Position numbers and translations under genes: made by a program
Shown: in pieces, positions 10,695 through 20,800 of the stretch
Position numbering within the stretch: position 1 is the stretch's first letter
How the letters are laid out: each line of letters opens with the position of its first letter
The notes under the pieces: generated by a model
Told to the model about the DNA's origin: nothing
The model's input: the letters and a program-made list of their open reading frames with translations, nothing else
The model's database searches: none
Source: Roseiarcus sp963741845
GTDB taxonomy: Bacteria; Pseudomonadota; Alphaproteobacteria; Rhizobiales; Beijerinckiaceae
Assembly: GCA_963741845.1 (NCBI GenBank)
Contig: CAVUJV010000016.1
Span: 434,001 to 498,000 of the forward strand
DNA: 64,000 bases
Direction of reading: 5' to 3'

Positions 10695-11004
10695 GCGCGT
10701 CTCCTGCGAAGGGCGTCTGTGTAGCGCAAAAGCGTGAGGCGCCGAACCGTCGCCGCCCGGCAATTTTTGGCGTCGTCGACGATGGGCCCACGGTCACCGG
10801 ATTCGGGACGGCGGCCCCTTTCTGCCCGCGTGGCGGCCTCTTTGTCAGACTTTGGCCGCCGCTCGCCAGCCCCTCCGGGCGCGTTTCGCCGTGCGACCTG
10901 GCCTGCAAACGCCTCGCGACGGCGCCATGAGTCCACAGAGATCATTTCAAACAATCTGCCCAATTCTTGCGATTACGTGGCGAAAATATCGGCATTTGCA
11001 CGGA

Positions 11005-11037
11005 TTGACGTGAAAGTTTCATTTTGCATACAATTTG
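11005..11037 (+). promoter_or_regulatory. Sigma-70-like promoter overlapped by a GntR-type operator candidate
   Basis: TTGACG (11005-11010) and TACAAT (11029-11034) are separated by 18 bases, a near-consensus promoter 46 bases before the MFS start. The -10 region overlaps TTTTGCATACAATTTG, close to the ATTGTATACAAT operators of FCD-type GntR regulators. Such a regulator is encoded at the other end of the MFS gene (12477-13535). The surrounding 10930-11079 stretch is visibly AT-rich compared with the rest of the window. Confidence 0.5.
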
Positions 11038-11079
11038 AAAATCCGACGCATCCTGTCTCGGATATGGAGGGGTCTCGCC

Positions 11080-12433
11080 ATGAGTAACGCCGCCGCTGTT
11101 TCCGGACTCAACACGCCCGCCGCGCCGACAAAAGACATGCCCGACGTTTCGCCGCTCACAAAGGGTCAGGTGACCTACACCGCGATCGTCGCGCTCTTCG
11201 CCTGGACCTTCGCGGTCTACGACCTCATCACCTTCGGCAACCTCCTGCCCAAGATCCAGCAGGAGTTCGGCTGGTCGAACGCCACCGCCTCCTATGTCGC
11301 GACTTTCGTGGGTCTGTCCTCGCTGGTCGTGGCGCTGAGCGTCGGCCCTGTCATCGACCGGCTCGGCCGCCGTTTCGCCCTTGTGCTGACGACGGGCGGC
11401 GCGGCGCTCAGTTCCGGGCTCGCCGCCTTCGCGATCGGTCCCGTTTCGCTGGTCGTCTTCCGGGCGCTGTCAGGCTTCGGCATGTCGGAACAGGCGGTCA
11501 ACGCCGCCTATCTCAACGAGGTGTTCAGCGCGCGCGCCAAGGGCTTCCTCTATGGAATCGTGCAGGCCGGCTGGCCGCTCGGCGTGATGCTTTCGTCAGG
11601 CCTCGCCGCGTGGCTTCTGCCCCAGCTCGGCTGGCGCGGCGTCTTCCTCGTCGCGACCTTTCCGCTGATCGTCATGGTGATCTTTCGCTTCGGACTTCGC
11701 GAATCGCCCTATTTCGTGAAGATCCAGCATCTTCGGAAACTGCGCGCGCAAGGCGACGTCGCGGCGTCCGACGACCTCGCCAAACGCTGGAATCTCGACA
11801 TGAAGGGCGACCGGCCGAACACTTACGCGGAGCTCTTCACTCCGGCTTTGCGCAAGCAGTCGATCGCCCTTGGCGCGATGTTCTTCTTCAAGATCATCGC
11901 CGACTTCGCAATTGACGGTGCTGGCGACATCGGTGCTCGGCCAGGCGAAGGGCATCGACCTCACCAGCGCGCTCTGGACGATCTTCTTCGGAAACGGCGT
12001 CGCGGTGCTCGGCTATCTGTTCCTCGGCTGGCTCGGAGACAAGATCGGCCGGCGCGAGACCGTCATCATCGCGCAGACGCTCGCCGCCATCTGCACATTC
12101 GTGCTGCTCTTCGGCGCGGGCAGCCTCACGGCCGTGGTCATCGGCTATGCGCTTGTCCTGTTCTTCGCGCAGGGCGCCGCGGCCCCCTTCTTCGCCTATG
12201 TCGGCGAATCCTTCCCGACCCGGATTCGCGGCACGGGCGCGGCCTTCATCAACATCACGGGCCCCATCGGCGGCATCTTCGGGCCGCTCGTCTATGGCGC
12301 GCTCCAGCAGGCCGGGGCGAGCCCGACCGTTGCGGCTGCGTCGGGCGGCGTCGCCGCCCTCATCGCCGCGGGCTGCATGCTGGCCGCCCGCTCCATCCGT
12401 CCCGGCCAGGAACTGACTGCGATCTCGCACTGA
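11080..12433 (+). CDS. MFS transporter (sugar/aromatic-acid porter type), one frameshift
   Basis: About 450 residues with twelve predicted membrane segments. Family marks are FAVYDLITFGNLLPKIQ in helix 1, the DRLGRR loop between helices 2 and 3 (GPVIDRLGRRFALVL), and the second-half repeat GWLGDKIGRRETVII plus GESFPTRIRGTGAA. The frame changes at about 11910, where one extra A in GCAATTGACGG separates FFFKIIADFA from LTVLATSVLGQ. The rest of the gene is intact, so a sequence error is likely. It has a strong ribosome site (GGAGGGG at 11066-11072). The neighbouring regulator, deacetylase and racemase-like genes suggest it imports a nitrogenous ring compound; the substrate is not shown by the sequence. 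Confidence 0.82.
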
Positions 12434-12442
12434 CCTCGGGGG

Positions 12443-12478
12443 AGGCGACTGGCGCGTCACGCGACGCGCCGGTCGCCT
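12443..12478. terminator. Bidirectional hairpin between convergent MFS and regulator genes
   Basis: Sixteen-base arms AGGCGACTGGCGCGTC and GACGCGCCGGTCGCCT pair with a single T-G wobble around a four-base loop. The hairpin begins ten bases after the MFS stop and touches the stop codon of the minus-strand regulator. It has no long T tract, but the position fits shared termination. Confidence 0.65.
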
Positions 12479-13535
12479 ATGTCAGCTTCTTCAGAGGCAA
12501 GCGTTCCTGATGGCCCGTCAGATGCCAATTCATGAGCTCCCGCGCGCCTTCGGCGTTTCCGGCCGCCATGAGATCGATGAGCGCGGCATGTTCTTCAATC
12601 GCGCAGGCGGGCGGTTCCCCGTCGTAAAGCAGAACAGCCAGCGAGGTCTTGGCCGCCAGCTGTTGTACGAAGCTTTCGAGAAGCCGATTTTCTCCGAGGG
12701 AGGCCAGCAGCGAGTGGAATTCGGTCAGCAACTGCACGAATCGTCCGCGGTCTCCGGACGCCTGCGCCTCGATCTGCCGTTCGAGATGTTTGCGGAGGGC
12801 GCGGATGTCATGCGCCGTGCAGTGACGACAGACATCGTTGACGACTTCGCCCTCGATCAGCCGGCGCGCCGCGTAGGCCTGCTGCACTTCGGTCAGGGAC
12901 GGGTCCGCGACGAATGCGCCGCGATTGCGGTGAAGCGTGACGATGCCCGCGAAAGCCAACCGCCGCAGCGCCTCCCGAATGAGCGTGCGCCCAACGCCGA
13001 GCTTGGCGGCGAGGCCCGCTTCGCTGAGCTTCTGCCCGGGCTGGAGCCGCTCGTTGACGATGAGCGAAGCGATGGCGTTCGCCACGCGGTCGTCGGAAGC
13101 GAGCCCATGGAAAAGTCCTCCGAGCCCAAGCTGACGAACCGGGCTCGCGGACCCGCGCCTCGTCGACTCATCCGGCGGTTCGCCGCGCGCGGACTTCATC
13201 TTCTCGCCCGAGCGCTTGAGCACCTTGAGGATCGTCTCCGCCGAAAGGTCGATCCCGTGTCGCCGTCGCAGTTCCGCCTTCAGCCGATGCACGCCGAGAT
13301 CCTCGCTCTTGCGAAGTTCAAGGATCAGCGCCTCCTCCCGCTCGAACACCTTCTGGTTGGGCGAGGAAACGGGCCTGCGGCTGGAATCCTCAAGGCCGGC
13401 CGCGCCGGAATCCTTGTACCTGCGCCACCATTTGCGGAGGGTCGGGCGGGAGATGCCGAAGCGGGCGCAGACGAGGCCCGCGCTCCCCGTCGCCTCGTAG
13501 GCCTCCATCCAGCGCAGGCGCTCTTCTCCGGACAT
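12477..13535 (-). CDS. Transposase-type HTH fused to a GntR/FCD transcriptional regulator
   Basis: A 352-residue regulator with three parts. Residues 1 to about 110 look like the N-terminal helix-turn-helix pair of IS481/IS630-type transposases (FGISRPTLRKWWRRYKDSG, then AELRRRHGIDLSAETILKVL). Residues about 130-200 are a GntR winged helix (LQPGQKLSEAGLAAKLGVGR, then LIREALRRLAFAGIV). The remainder is an FCD ligand-binding bundle (EVVNDVCRHCTAHDI, FHSLLASLGEN, EEHAALIDLMAAGN). FCD regulators usually repress catabolic genes until an organic acid binds. The ATG at 13535 follows GGGA by seven bases; a TTG at 13550 is an alternative. It is divergent from the deacetylase gene and convergent with the MFS gene, and probably controls both. 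Confidence 0.85.
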   Translation of the reverse strand: MSGEERLRWMEAYEATGSAGLVCARFGISRPTLRKWWRRYKDSGAAGLEDSSRRPVSSPNQKVFEREEALILELRKSEDLGVHRLKAELRRRHGIDLSAETILKVLKRSGEKMKSARGEPPDESTRRGSASPVRQLGLGGLFHGLASDDRVANAIASLIVNERLQPGQKLSEAGLAAKLGVGRTLIREALRRLAFAGIVTLHRNRGAFVADPSLTEVQQAYAARRLIEGEVVNDVCRHCTAHDIRALRKHLERQIEAQASGDRGRFVQLLTEFHSLLASLGENRLLESFVQQLAAKTSLAVLLYDGEPPACAIEEHAALIDLMAAGNAEGARELMNWHLTGHQERLPLKKLT

Positions 13536-13552
13536 CAGGTCGTCCCGCAATA

Positions 13553-13562
13553 GTCTATAGAC
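13553..13562. promoter_or_regulatory. Perfect palindrome in the divergent regulator/deacetylase promoter
   Basis: GTCTATAGAC is a perfect 10-base palindrome in the 65-base gap between the divergent regulator and deacetylase genes. Its GT...AC ends resemble GntR operators, though the spacing is longer than the classical FadR-type site. It is the natural candidate for autoregulation by the FCD protein. Confidence 0.45.
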
Positions 13563-13600
13563 ATCGATTCACAGATCGCTTTAGCCGGAGGCAAGCCGCG

Positions 13601-14531
13601 ATGACAAGCATTCCCGGGCGGGATTTCAGAGGCTACGGCAAAAATCCGCCCCGGATTCAATGGCCGAACGAGGCGCGCGTCGCGGTCTCGTTCGTCGTCA
13701 ATCTGGAAGAAGGCGCGGAGCTTTCCGTTTCGGACGGCGACGAGCGGAACGAGGGCGCCTACGAGGCGGTCGAAGAGATCGAGGGCTATCCGGATCCCTG
13801 TCAGGACTCGCATTTCGAATATGGAACGCGGGCGGGCTGGCGGCGGGTCGCGGCGGCGCTCGCCGAGCACGGCGCGGTCGCGACGCTGAACGCCTGCGGA
13901 CGCGCCGTCGAGCGCTCGCCCTGGCTTGCCCGCGAGGCGGTCGATCTCGGCCACGAAGTGTCCTGTCACGGCTGGCGCTGGGAGCGGCACGCCGGAATGA
14001 GCGAGGCGGACGAGCGCCACGCCATCGCGAGAACCGTGAGCCGCGATCCGCAAGGCGACCGGCGTCACGCCGGTCGGCTGGCACACGCGCTCGGCCCCCT
14101 CCGTCAACACGCGCAGGCTACTCATGGAGCACGGCGGCTTTCTCTACGACAGCGACGCCTATTGCGACGATCTTCCCTTCTTCGTCGAGGTCGGCGGCGA
14201 GCGCCGGCTCGTGCTTCCTTACGCCTTCGACACGAACGACATGAACTTCTTCCGGACGCCGCGCTTCGTGACGGGCAAGGATTTCGCCGATTACGTGATC
14301 GCCGCCTTCGACCGGCTGTGGCGGGAAGGCGCGAATGCGCCGCGCATGCTCTCGATCGGATTGCACCTGAGGATGATCGGCCGTCCCGGCCGGATCGGCG
14401 GGCTGGAGACGATCCTCGACCACATCGTCCAGCGCGGCGGCGCCTGGATCGCGCGGCGCGATTCCATCGCGCGCCACTGGCTGGCCCAGACGGAAGCGAC
14501 GGCGCAGCAATGCGAAGCCTCCTACTCATAA
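13601..14531 (+). CDS. Polysaccharide-deacetylase-fold hydrolase of the PuuE (allantoinase) type, one frameshift
   Basis: About 309 residues when one extra base near 14041 is removed. The N-terminal part has the PuuE-like opening (GRDFRGYGKNPPRIQWPN, then FVVNLEEGAE) and EVSCHGWRWE, matching the family CHG metal region. After the shift the chain continues ATGVTPVGWHTRSAPSVNTR, YDSDAYCDDLPFFVEV and LPYAFDTNDMNFF, and finishes with GLETILDHIVQRGGAW. PuuE enzymes open the allantoin ring without the metal cluster of classical allantoinases; other members are chitin deacetylases. The adjacent racemase-like gene favours a ureide or hydantoin substrate. The frame break is probably a sequence error. 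Confidence 0.75.
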
Positions 14532-15157
14532 ACCCGAACACGACCGTCGCGATGACCGAGCAGATGGCGGAGGCGGCCGCGCGCTATCTCCCCGCAGGCG
14601 TCAGGATCGAGGGGCTGACGGCGGCTTCCGGTTTCCCGGTCATCGCGAGCCGCGAGTCCTACGACTTCGCCGCGCGCGAGGTGCTGGAGGCTTATGCCCG
14701 AGCCTCGGGGCCTCACGACGCGGTCGTCATCGGCTGTTTCGGCGATCCGGGGCTCGAAGCGCTGCGCGGAATCGCGAAGGAGCCTGTCTTCGGGCTCGCG
14801 GAATCTTCGATCCGCGAGGCCGACGCGCTCGGCGAGCCTTTCGCCATTCTGACGATGGGCCAGGCCTGGGTCGAGATTCTCGGGGAGCGGGTGGCGCTGG
14901 CGGCCCCGAGGTCGCGCTTTGTCGGCGTCTTCGCGGGCAATGGAACGGGGCTCGACGTGCGGCGTCGCGAGGAGGCCGTCTTCGCCGAACTTGCCAGACT
15001 GGCGGACGAGGCGGTCGCGGCCGGCGCCCGCACGCTCATCCTCGGCGGCGGCGCCTTCGCGGGGCTGGCGGCACGGCTGCGGACCGACGCCCATCGGATC
15101 GACTGCATGGAGGCGACGATGCGGGCGGCGGCGATGGCGTCAGGAGCGGCGGCTTAG
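14510..15157 (+). CDS. Asp/Glu/hydantoin racemase family protein lacking the second catalytic Cys
   Basis: A 215-residue protein starting MRSLLLINPNTTVAMTEQM, the standard opening of hydantoin/allantoin racemases. The first catalytic cysteine is present in VVIGCFGDPGLEAL. The second, normally in an LGCAGM-type turn, is replaced: the chain reads LILGGGAFAGLAARL, with Gly at the cysteine position. Racemases of this fold need two cysteines, so this member may be inactive as a racemase or may catalyse a one-base reaction. The gene overlaps the 3' end of the deacetylase gene by 22 bases, so the two are an operon. Confidence 0.78.
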   Translation: MRSLLLINPNTTVAMTEQMAEAAARYLPAGVRIEGLTAASGFPVIASRESYDFAAREVLEAYARASGPHDAVVIGCFGDPGLEALRGIAKEPVFGLAESSIREADALGEPFAILTMGQAWVEILGERVALAAPRSRFVGVFAGNGTGLDVRRREEAVFAELARLADEAVAAGARTLILGGGAFAGLAARLRTDAHRIDCMEATMRAAAMASGAAA

Positions 15158-15165
15158 CGGGATTG

Positions 15166-15351
15166 TCAGAGAGCAGGCTCTCTCCAATCGAGCTTCGGGA
15201 AGCGACGAAAGTCGCGATCGCACGTGATCCACGTGCAGCCTCGCTCGATCGCGAGGGCCGCATACCACGCGTCCGCGACAAGCCCGCCGCGGGCTCCCGA
15301 CGCACGGCACAAGTTCGTGAAGATGCCCCAATGCCGCGCTCCGGGCGTCAC
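15166..15351 (-). pseudogene. VapC PIN-domain toxin, C-terminal remnant
   Basis: Only the last third of a VapC-type PIN toxin is present: GARHWGIFTNLC, then GLVADAWYAALAIERGCTWITCDRDFRRFP and LDWREP. The PIN nuclease needs N-terminal acidic residues that are absent. The toxin frame extends a few codons upstream (to about HCEIVTPG) but then runs into the antitoxin coding region. An internal deletion appears to have joined the antitoxin end to mid-toxin, so this is a non-functional remnant. Confidence 0.75.
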
Positions 15352-15617
15352 GATCTCGCAATGCGGCTGATTCCGAGATCGTCCAGCTCCTGCAAGTCTG
15401 CGGTTTTGTCGAGATTGATCCCGGGACGGACGCCCCCTGTTGCTGAACTCACTGGCGGCAGCGTCCTCCGGTGGGTTCGCGACGACCTCGGGTCGCTTAC
15501 AACAAGCCGAAGGCCCTCTTCGATCAGCGATGTCAATGACCGACCCTGCTCCAGCGCCTTTCGCCTGGCGCGCCGGACCAGATCGTCAGGAAGGCGTACG
15601 GTCGTTCTCTCAGTCAT
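15348..15617 (-). CDS. VapB-type ribbon-helix-helix antitoxin, orphaned
   Basis: An 89-residue protein with a ribbon-helix-helix DNA-binding N-terminus (TERTTVRLPDDLVRRARRKA, then EQGRSLTSLIEEGLRLVV) and a toxin-binding tail (LPPVSSATGGVRPGINLDK, LQELDDL). The last residues (ISRIARS) do not look like a normal VapB ending and probably come from the deletion that removed the toxin N-terminus. The antitoxin overlaps the toxin remnant by four bases (GTGA). It may still repress its own promoter through the palindrome at 15619-15628. Confidence 0.75.
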   Translation of the reverse strand: MTERTTVRLPDDLVRRARRKALEQGRSLTSLIEEGLRLVVSDPRSSRTHRRTLPPVSSATGGVRPGINLDKTADLQELDDLGISRIARS

Positions 15618-15618
15618 A

Positions 15619-15628
15619 TGTCATGACA
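15619..15628. promoter_or_regulatory. Palindrome immediately upstream of the antitoxin gene
   Basis: TGTCATGACA is a perfect 10-base palindrome beginning two bases before the antitoxin start codon, and CATATG occurs twice nearby (15615-15620 and about 15650). This is where VapB-type antitoxins bind for autoregulation. The remaining bases to 15900 show no gene I can support. Confidence 0.45.
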
Positions 15629-15900
15629 AACAATTGGCGGCGCCATATGTCCAGTCCTGACCGGCGCGCGGGCCGGGCTCTTGCCCTTGCGGATCATCGC
15701 CTCAAGCTGCCGACGCTCTTCCGCGCTCAGCCGCATACCGCTTCACCGAAGGCACGCGCGCCGCCATAACCCTCTCCGTCGCTCGAATCGCGATGGATAA
15801 GGATCATTAAATCCCGTCGCAATCGTTGAAGCGAGCCACTGGGCAAGGCGGTCGTTCGGCCGCGAATGCCCTTTCGTCATTCTTTCTGGGAGTAAGAGAC

Positions 15901-16308
15901 ATGCGGGTGACATGCCGTTGCGGGGAAGTCGAAATGGAAATATCCGGCGAGCCGGTCGCCCAGTTCTTCTGTCATTGCGACGATTGCCAGGCGGTGCACG
16001 GCGCCGCATACGTTCCAGAGTCTGTCTACCGGGCCGACGACGTGGTGATCGTCAAAGGTGAGCCGGCATCCTGGACCTTGAGGCGCAATCCGCGCCTGTT
16101 CTGCCGGACCTGCGGAACCAGGCTGTTCATCGAAGTCGCAGTGCTCAAGATGCGCGGCGTGAACGGTTACGTCCTCCCAGAGGGCATGTTCCACCCACAG
16201 TTCCACATGCAATGCCAGTTCGCGGTGCGGCCGGTCGTCGACGATTTGCCGCATTATCGGGGCCGCGCGCCGCAATTTGGCGGCCCGGAGCAGCGCATGG
16301 ACTGGTAG
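15901..16308 (+). CDS. GFA/CENP-V family zinc protein
   Basis: A 135-residue protein of the glutathione-dependent formaldehyde-activating (GFA/CENP-V) fold. The zinc-binding cysteines are visible in CRCGEVEMEI, CHCDDCQ and FCRTCGTRL, the last being the conserved CxxC after the R-x-F. The central segment HGAAYVPESVYR also fits. Gfa catalyses or aids S-hydroxymethylglutathione formation in some bacteria, but many family members have no known function. The start at 15901 follows GGGAGTAAGAGAC; an upstream in-frame ATG at 15826 would add residues with no family likeness. Confidence 0.82.
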   Translation: MRVTCRCGEVEMEISGEPVAQFFCHCDDCQAVHGAAYVPESVYRADDVVIVKGEPASWTLRRNPRLFCRTCGTRLFIEVAVLKMRGVNGYVLPEGMFHPQFHMQCQFAVRPVVDDLPHYRGRAPQFGGPEQRMDW

Positions 16309-16406
16309 CCCGGGTTGCGCGAATGTCCGTCCGGCGATGGTTGTGAACCCGGCCTCGGCGCCCCCGCGCCGCAGGGGGTTTCGCGCGCGCAATCGGCAAT
16401 CTCGCT

Positions 16407-17939
<1,533 letters not shown>

Positions 17940-18048
17940 GCGGGGCTTCCGGCTTCGTGCGAACAGGCGCTCCGTTCCGCATAGCATGGGGCGCGCGGCG
18001 CCGGAACGGGCGTCGCTTGCGACGTTTGTATGAAGGCTAGCGAACCCT

Positions 18049-18823
18049 TCAGCCGGACTGCGAGGTCGCGCCAGTCAACGCCGCCACCGCCCCCGCAGCC
18101 GCCTCCATCTCCCGCCAGCGCGCCTCGCGGCGCGCCCTCGCCTCGGCGTCCACGCCCCAGCGCTCGGCCTGGAAATCCTCGTCCACATGCGCGGCGCGCC
18201 AGGCCTCCTCGGGCGTGATCCGCCCGTCCGCGACGGCGAGCGCAAGGAGAACGGAGCCGGTGAGCGCCGTCATCGTGCTGAGCGCTGCGAGCGCCGTCGG
18301 GTCTTCGACCGCGTCGAGCGCCGCGCGGACCGCCGCCAGCGCCTCCGGCGGCTGCCGGACATGCATCACGCCCGCCGCGAGATTGAAGCGGACGCCGAGC
18401 TTTTCCTCCGCCCAGTCAAGGACGGGATCGAAAGCCTGCCGCTGGCGCTCGGCGAGCGATTCCGGCTCGTCGGCGCGGTAGCAGACGAGATCGGAATCCG
18501 CATAGGCCGCCGTCGCCGCGCGCGTCTCGGCCATCTTGCCCGCAACGCCGTCGATGGCGACGTTCAAAAGCCGGGTCAGCGGCATGTCGGGCGGGTCGAT
18601 CGTCTCGCCCTGCCGCCGCCATTCCTCGGCGACGCGCTCCATCAGGGCGCGACTTTTCGAGGCGAGCGGATTGCGGCCGGGCGTTCTGGCGAGCCGTCCA
18701 TCGAGGGCGAGCGCAAAAGCGCCGTCGGCCTGCTTCACCTCGACGTCGCTGATAGAAGCGCTTGATCTGCGGCTGCCGCATGTTGGCCTGCGCCGCCCGC
18801 ATGGGATTGGCCTCGTCACTCAT
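18049..18823 (-). CDS. ATP12 family F1-ATPase assembly chaperone, one frameshift near the start
   Basis: About 257 residues. The opening MRQPQIKRFYQ is joined to DVEVKQADGAFALALDGR only if one extra base near 18752 is removed. The body shows ATP12 marks: TPGRNPLASKSRALMERVAEEW, DTP-like DPPDMPLTRLLNVAIDGV, then DSDLVCYRADEPESL and FDPVLDWAEEKLGV. ATP12 chaperones bind the F1 alpha subunit during ATP synthase assembly and are typical of mitochondria and alphaproteobacteria. The start overlaps the end of the pseudouridine synthase gene by eight bases. The shift is most likely a sequence error, since the rest is intact. Confidence 0.82.
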
Positions 18824-19910
18824 CGGGCGCGTCCTCGATCGGGTCGCGGGCCGGCGGCTCGAAGCCGAACATGTCGAAGCTTTTCCGCATGTGCTCGGGC
18901 AAGGGCGCCGTCACGTCGATGATGCCGCCGCGCGGATGCGGCAGCACGAGACGGCGCGCGAGCAGATGCAGCTTCGGCTCGATCCCCGGCGGCACGGCGC
19001 GCAAGGGATCGCTGCGGGCCGGGTCGTTGGCGGCCTTCCGGTTGTATTTCGGGTCCCCGATCATCGGATGGCCGATGGCCTCGGCATGGGCGCGCAGCTG
19101 ATGGGTGCGCCCGGTGATCGGCCGCATCGAGAGCCACGCGAGGCGGGGGGCGACCTTGTCGATCGTGGCGTAGAGCGTCACCGAGTGCTGCGCGTCGGGG
19201 TCGCCGTGCTTGGCGACCCGCATCCGTTCGAGGTCGGCCCTGCCCTGCCCCTTCGGCCCGCGCTCATCCCCCATGCCCTCGCCCTTGGCGAGGAACATGG
19301 AGATGCGCCCCTGCGCCGGCTTCGGCACGCCCTCGACCAGCGCCCAGTAGATCTTCTTGGCGCGGCGCGAGCGAAAAATCTCGCCGAGGTCGGCGGCCAT
19401 CTTGCGCGACTTGGCGATGAGCAGGACGCCCGACGTGTCGCGGTCGAGGCGGTGGACGAGGACCGGGCGATTGCCGTTCTTGTCCGCAAGCAACTCCAGC
19501 ATGCCGTCGATGTGACGCTTTGTGCCGGAGCCGCCCTGCACGGCGAGACCGTAGGGCTTGTTGAGGACAAGGACGTCCTTGTCCTCGTAGAGCGTCATCG
19601 CGCGGATCGCTTCCGCGTCCTCGGGATTGGCGCGGCGGACCGCGGGCGCGGCGGGCTCGGGCCGGCGGACCGGCGGAACCCGAACCGACTGCCCGGCTTC
19701 GAGCCGCGTCGAAATCTCGGCGCGCTTCCCCTCGACCCGGACCTCGCCCTTCCGCACGATCTTCATCAGATGCGTCTGGGGCATGTCGGGGAAGCGGCGC
19801 TTCAGCCAGCGGTCCAGCCGCATGCCGTCCTCGTCCTCGGTGACGGCGACCGTGGCCGCCTTGTCGGGCGGCGCGGAAACCCCCGGCGCGTTTGCTTTGT
19901 CCTGGCGCAT
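18816..19910 (-). CDS. RluA/RluC family 23S rRNA pseudouridine synthase
   Basis: A 364-residue protein with an N-terminal S4 RNA-binding domain (MRLDRWLKRRFPDMPQTHL, IVRKGEVRVEGKR) and the RluA catalytic domain. The catalytic Asp is in VHRLDRDTSGVLLIA, preceded by VLNKPYGLAVQGG. The C-terminal region has SMRPITGRTHQLRAHAEAIGHP, another family signature. The length and S4 domain suit RluC (positions 955/2504/2580 in E. coli 23S rRNA), but the exact target cannot be read from sequence. The ATG at 19910 is the first in the homologous region; the longer frame upstream is low-complexity. Confidence 0.88.
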   Translation of the reverse strand: MRQDKANAPGVSAPPDKAATVAVTEDEDGMRLDRWLKRRFPDMPQTHLMKIVRKGEVRVEGKRAEISTRLEAGQSVRVPPVRRPEPAAPAVRRANPEDAEAIRAMTLYEDKDVLVLNKPYGLAVQGGSGTKRHIDGMLELLADKNGNRPVLVHRLDRDTSGVLLIAKSRKMAADLGEIFRSRRAKKIYWALVEGVPKPAQGRISMFLAKGEGMGDERGPKGQGRADLERMRVAKHGDPDAQHSVTLYATIDKVAPRLAWLSMRPITGRTHQLRAHAEAIGHPMIGDPKYNRKAANDPARSDPLRAVPPGIEPKLHLLARRLVLPHPRGGIIDVTAPLPEHMRKSFDMFGFEPPARDPIEDAPDE

Positions 19911-20123
19911 TGTGGCCTGATAGCGCAGCGGCGCGGCCAGCGCGACCCCTGCCCGGCGCGTTCCGGCGCTGCGACGGGTCGGCCGCCCGGATGCGCCCCC
20001 GATGGCGCAGCGCCGCGCGAACGGATAGAGTTGAGCCGGAGCGCGGGCCGCGTACAAGGCGCGGACGCATTCGCGGTGGATCTTTGGGGCGGGGAAGAGC
20101 GTTGCGAAGGAGCTGTGACTTCC

Positions 20124-20756
20124 ATGGCCGCGCCCCTGATTGAGGTCGTCAATCCGCGCGTCACGGGGCTCGCCGCGCTGGAGCGCGGCGCGACGCCCTC
20201 GGAGGCGCTCGCGTTCTTCGACAGCCTTCCGCCCATGCCCGCGGGCGCGATGATCGGCGCATGGAAGGGCTCGGGCCTTCGCACCGGCCATCCGCTCGAC
20301 GGCCTCCTCGAAGTCTTCGGCTGGCACGGCAAGCGCTTCGAAAGCCCGGAAGCGGTGCATCCCCTCATTTTCGGGAAGCCCGGCGCGCTCTTCAGCGTCG
20401 ATCCGGCTTACGCGCCGATCGGGCTCATCGAACATTGCGCGAAAATCGTGAAATCCCCCGCGGTCGCGCCGATTGCGCGCGGCGCGCTCGAATTCTTCCG
20501 GACGGACAAGCCGAAGGCCCGTCTGCGGATGACGGAGTTTCGCGGCGCGGCGACCGCGACGATGATCTACGACGCGCTGCCGATTCATGACATCTTCCGC
20601 AAGGTGGACGCCGACACGGCGCTCGGCCTCATGGACCGGCGTGGCGACAAGGCCCCGGCCTATTTCTTCTTCGTGCTGCGGCGGGAGGGACATGCGACAA
20701 TTCCCCGCCCCATCGAGGCGAAGGAAACGGTTTACGCTGGCGTCCAGCCGGTCTAG
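20124..20756 (+). CDS. GXWXG/DUF4334 domain protein
   Basis: A 210-residue protein with the two paired domains of this family: GXWXG near residues 30-90 (MIGAWKGSGLRTGHPLDGLL, then FGWHGKRFESPEAVHPLIF) and DUF4334 at the C-terminus (FRGAATATMIYDALPIHDIF, then DRRGDKAPAYFFFVLRR). The function of the family is unknown; the fold is thought to be a lipocalin-like barrel. It is divergent from the pseudouridine synthase gene. The ATG at 20124 is taken because homology begins soon after; AAGGAG lies 11 bases upstream. Confidence 0.8.
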   Translation: MAAPLIEVVNPRVTGLAALERGATPSEALAFFDSLPPMPAGAMIGAWKGSGLRTGHPLDGLLEVFGWHGKRFESPEAVHPLIFGKPGALFSVDPAYAPIGLIEHCAKIVKSPAVAPIARGALEFFRTDKPKARLRMTEFRGAATATMIYDALPIHDIFRKVDADTALGLMDRRGDKAPAYFFFVLRREGHATIPRPIEAKETVYAGVQPV

Positions 20757-20800
20757 CGACCTTTCCCTTTCTTCAGGCCAACTTCCGAGGAGCCGACCCC

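Noticed and set aside
10695..10800. A SAM-II or SAM riboswitch before the sulfhydrylase gene
   Set aside because: The leader has none of the conserved blocks of these riboswitches that I could recognise by eye.
18762..20123. A long N-terminal extension of the GXWXG/DUF4334 protein
   Set aside because: The extension is antisense to the pseudouridine synthase gene and has no family likeness; the true start is near 20124.
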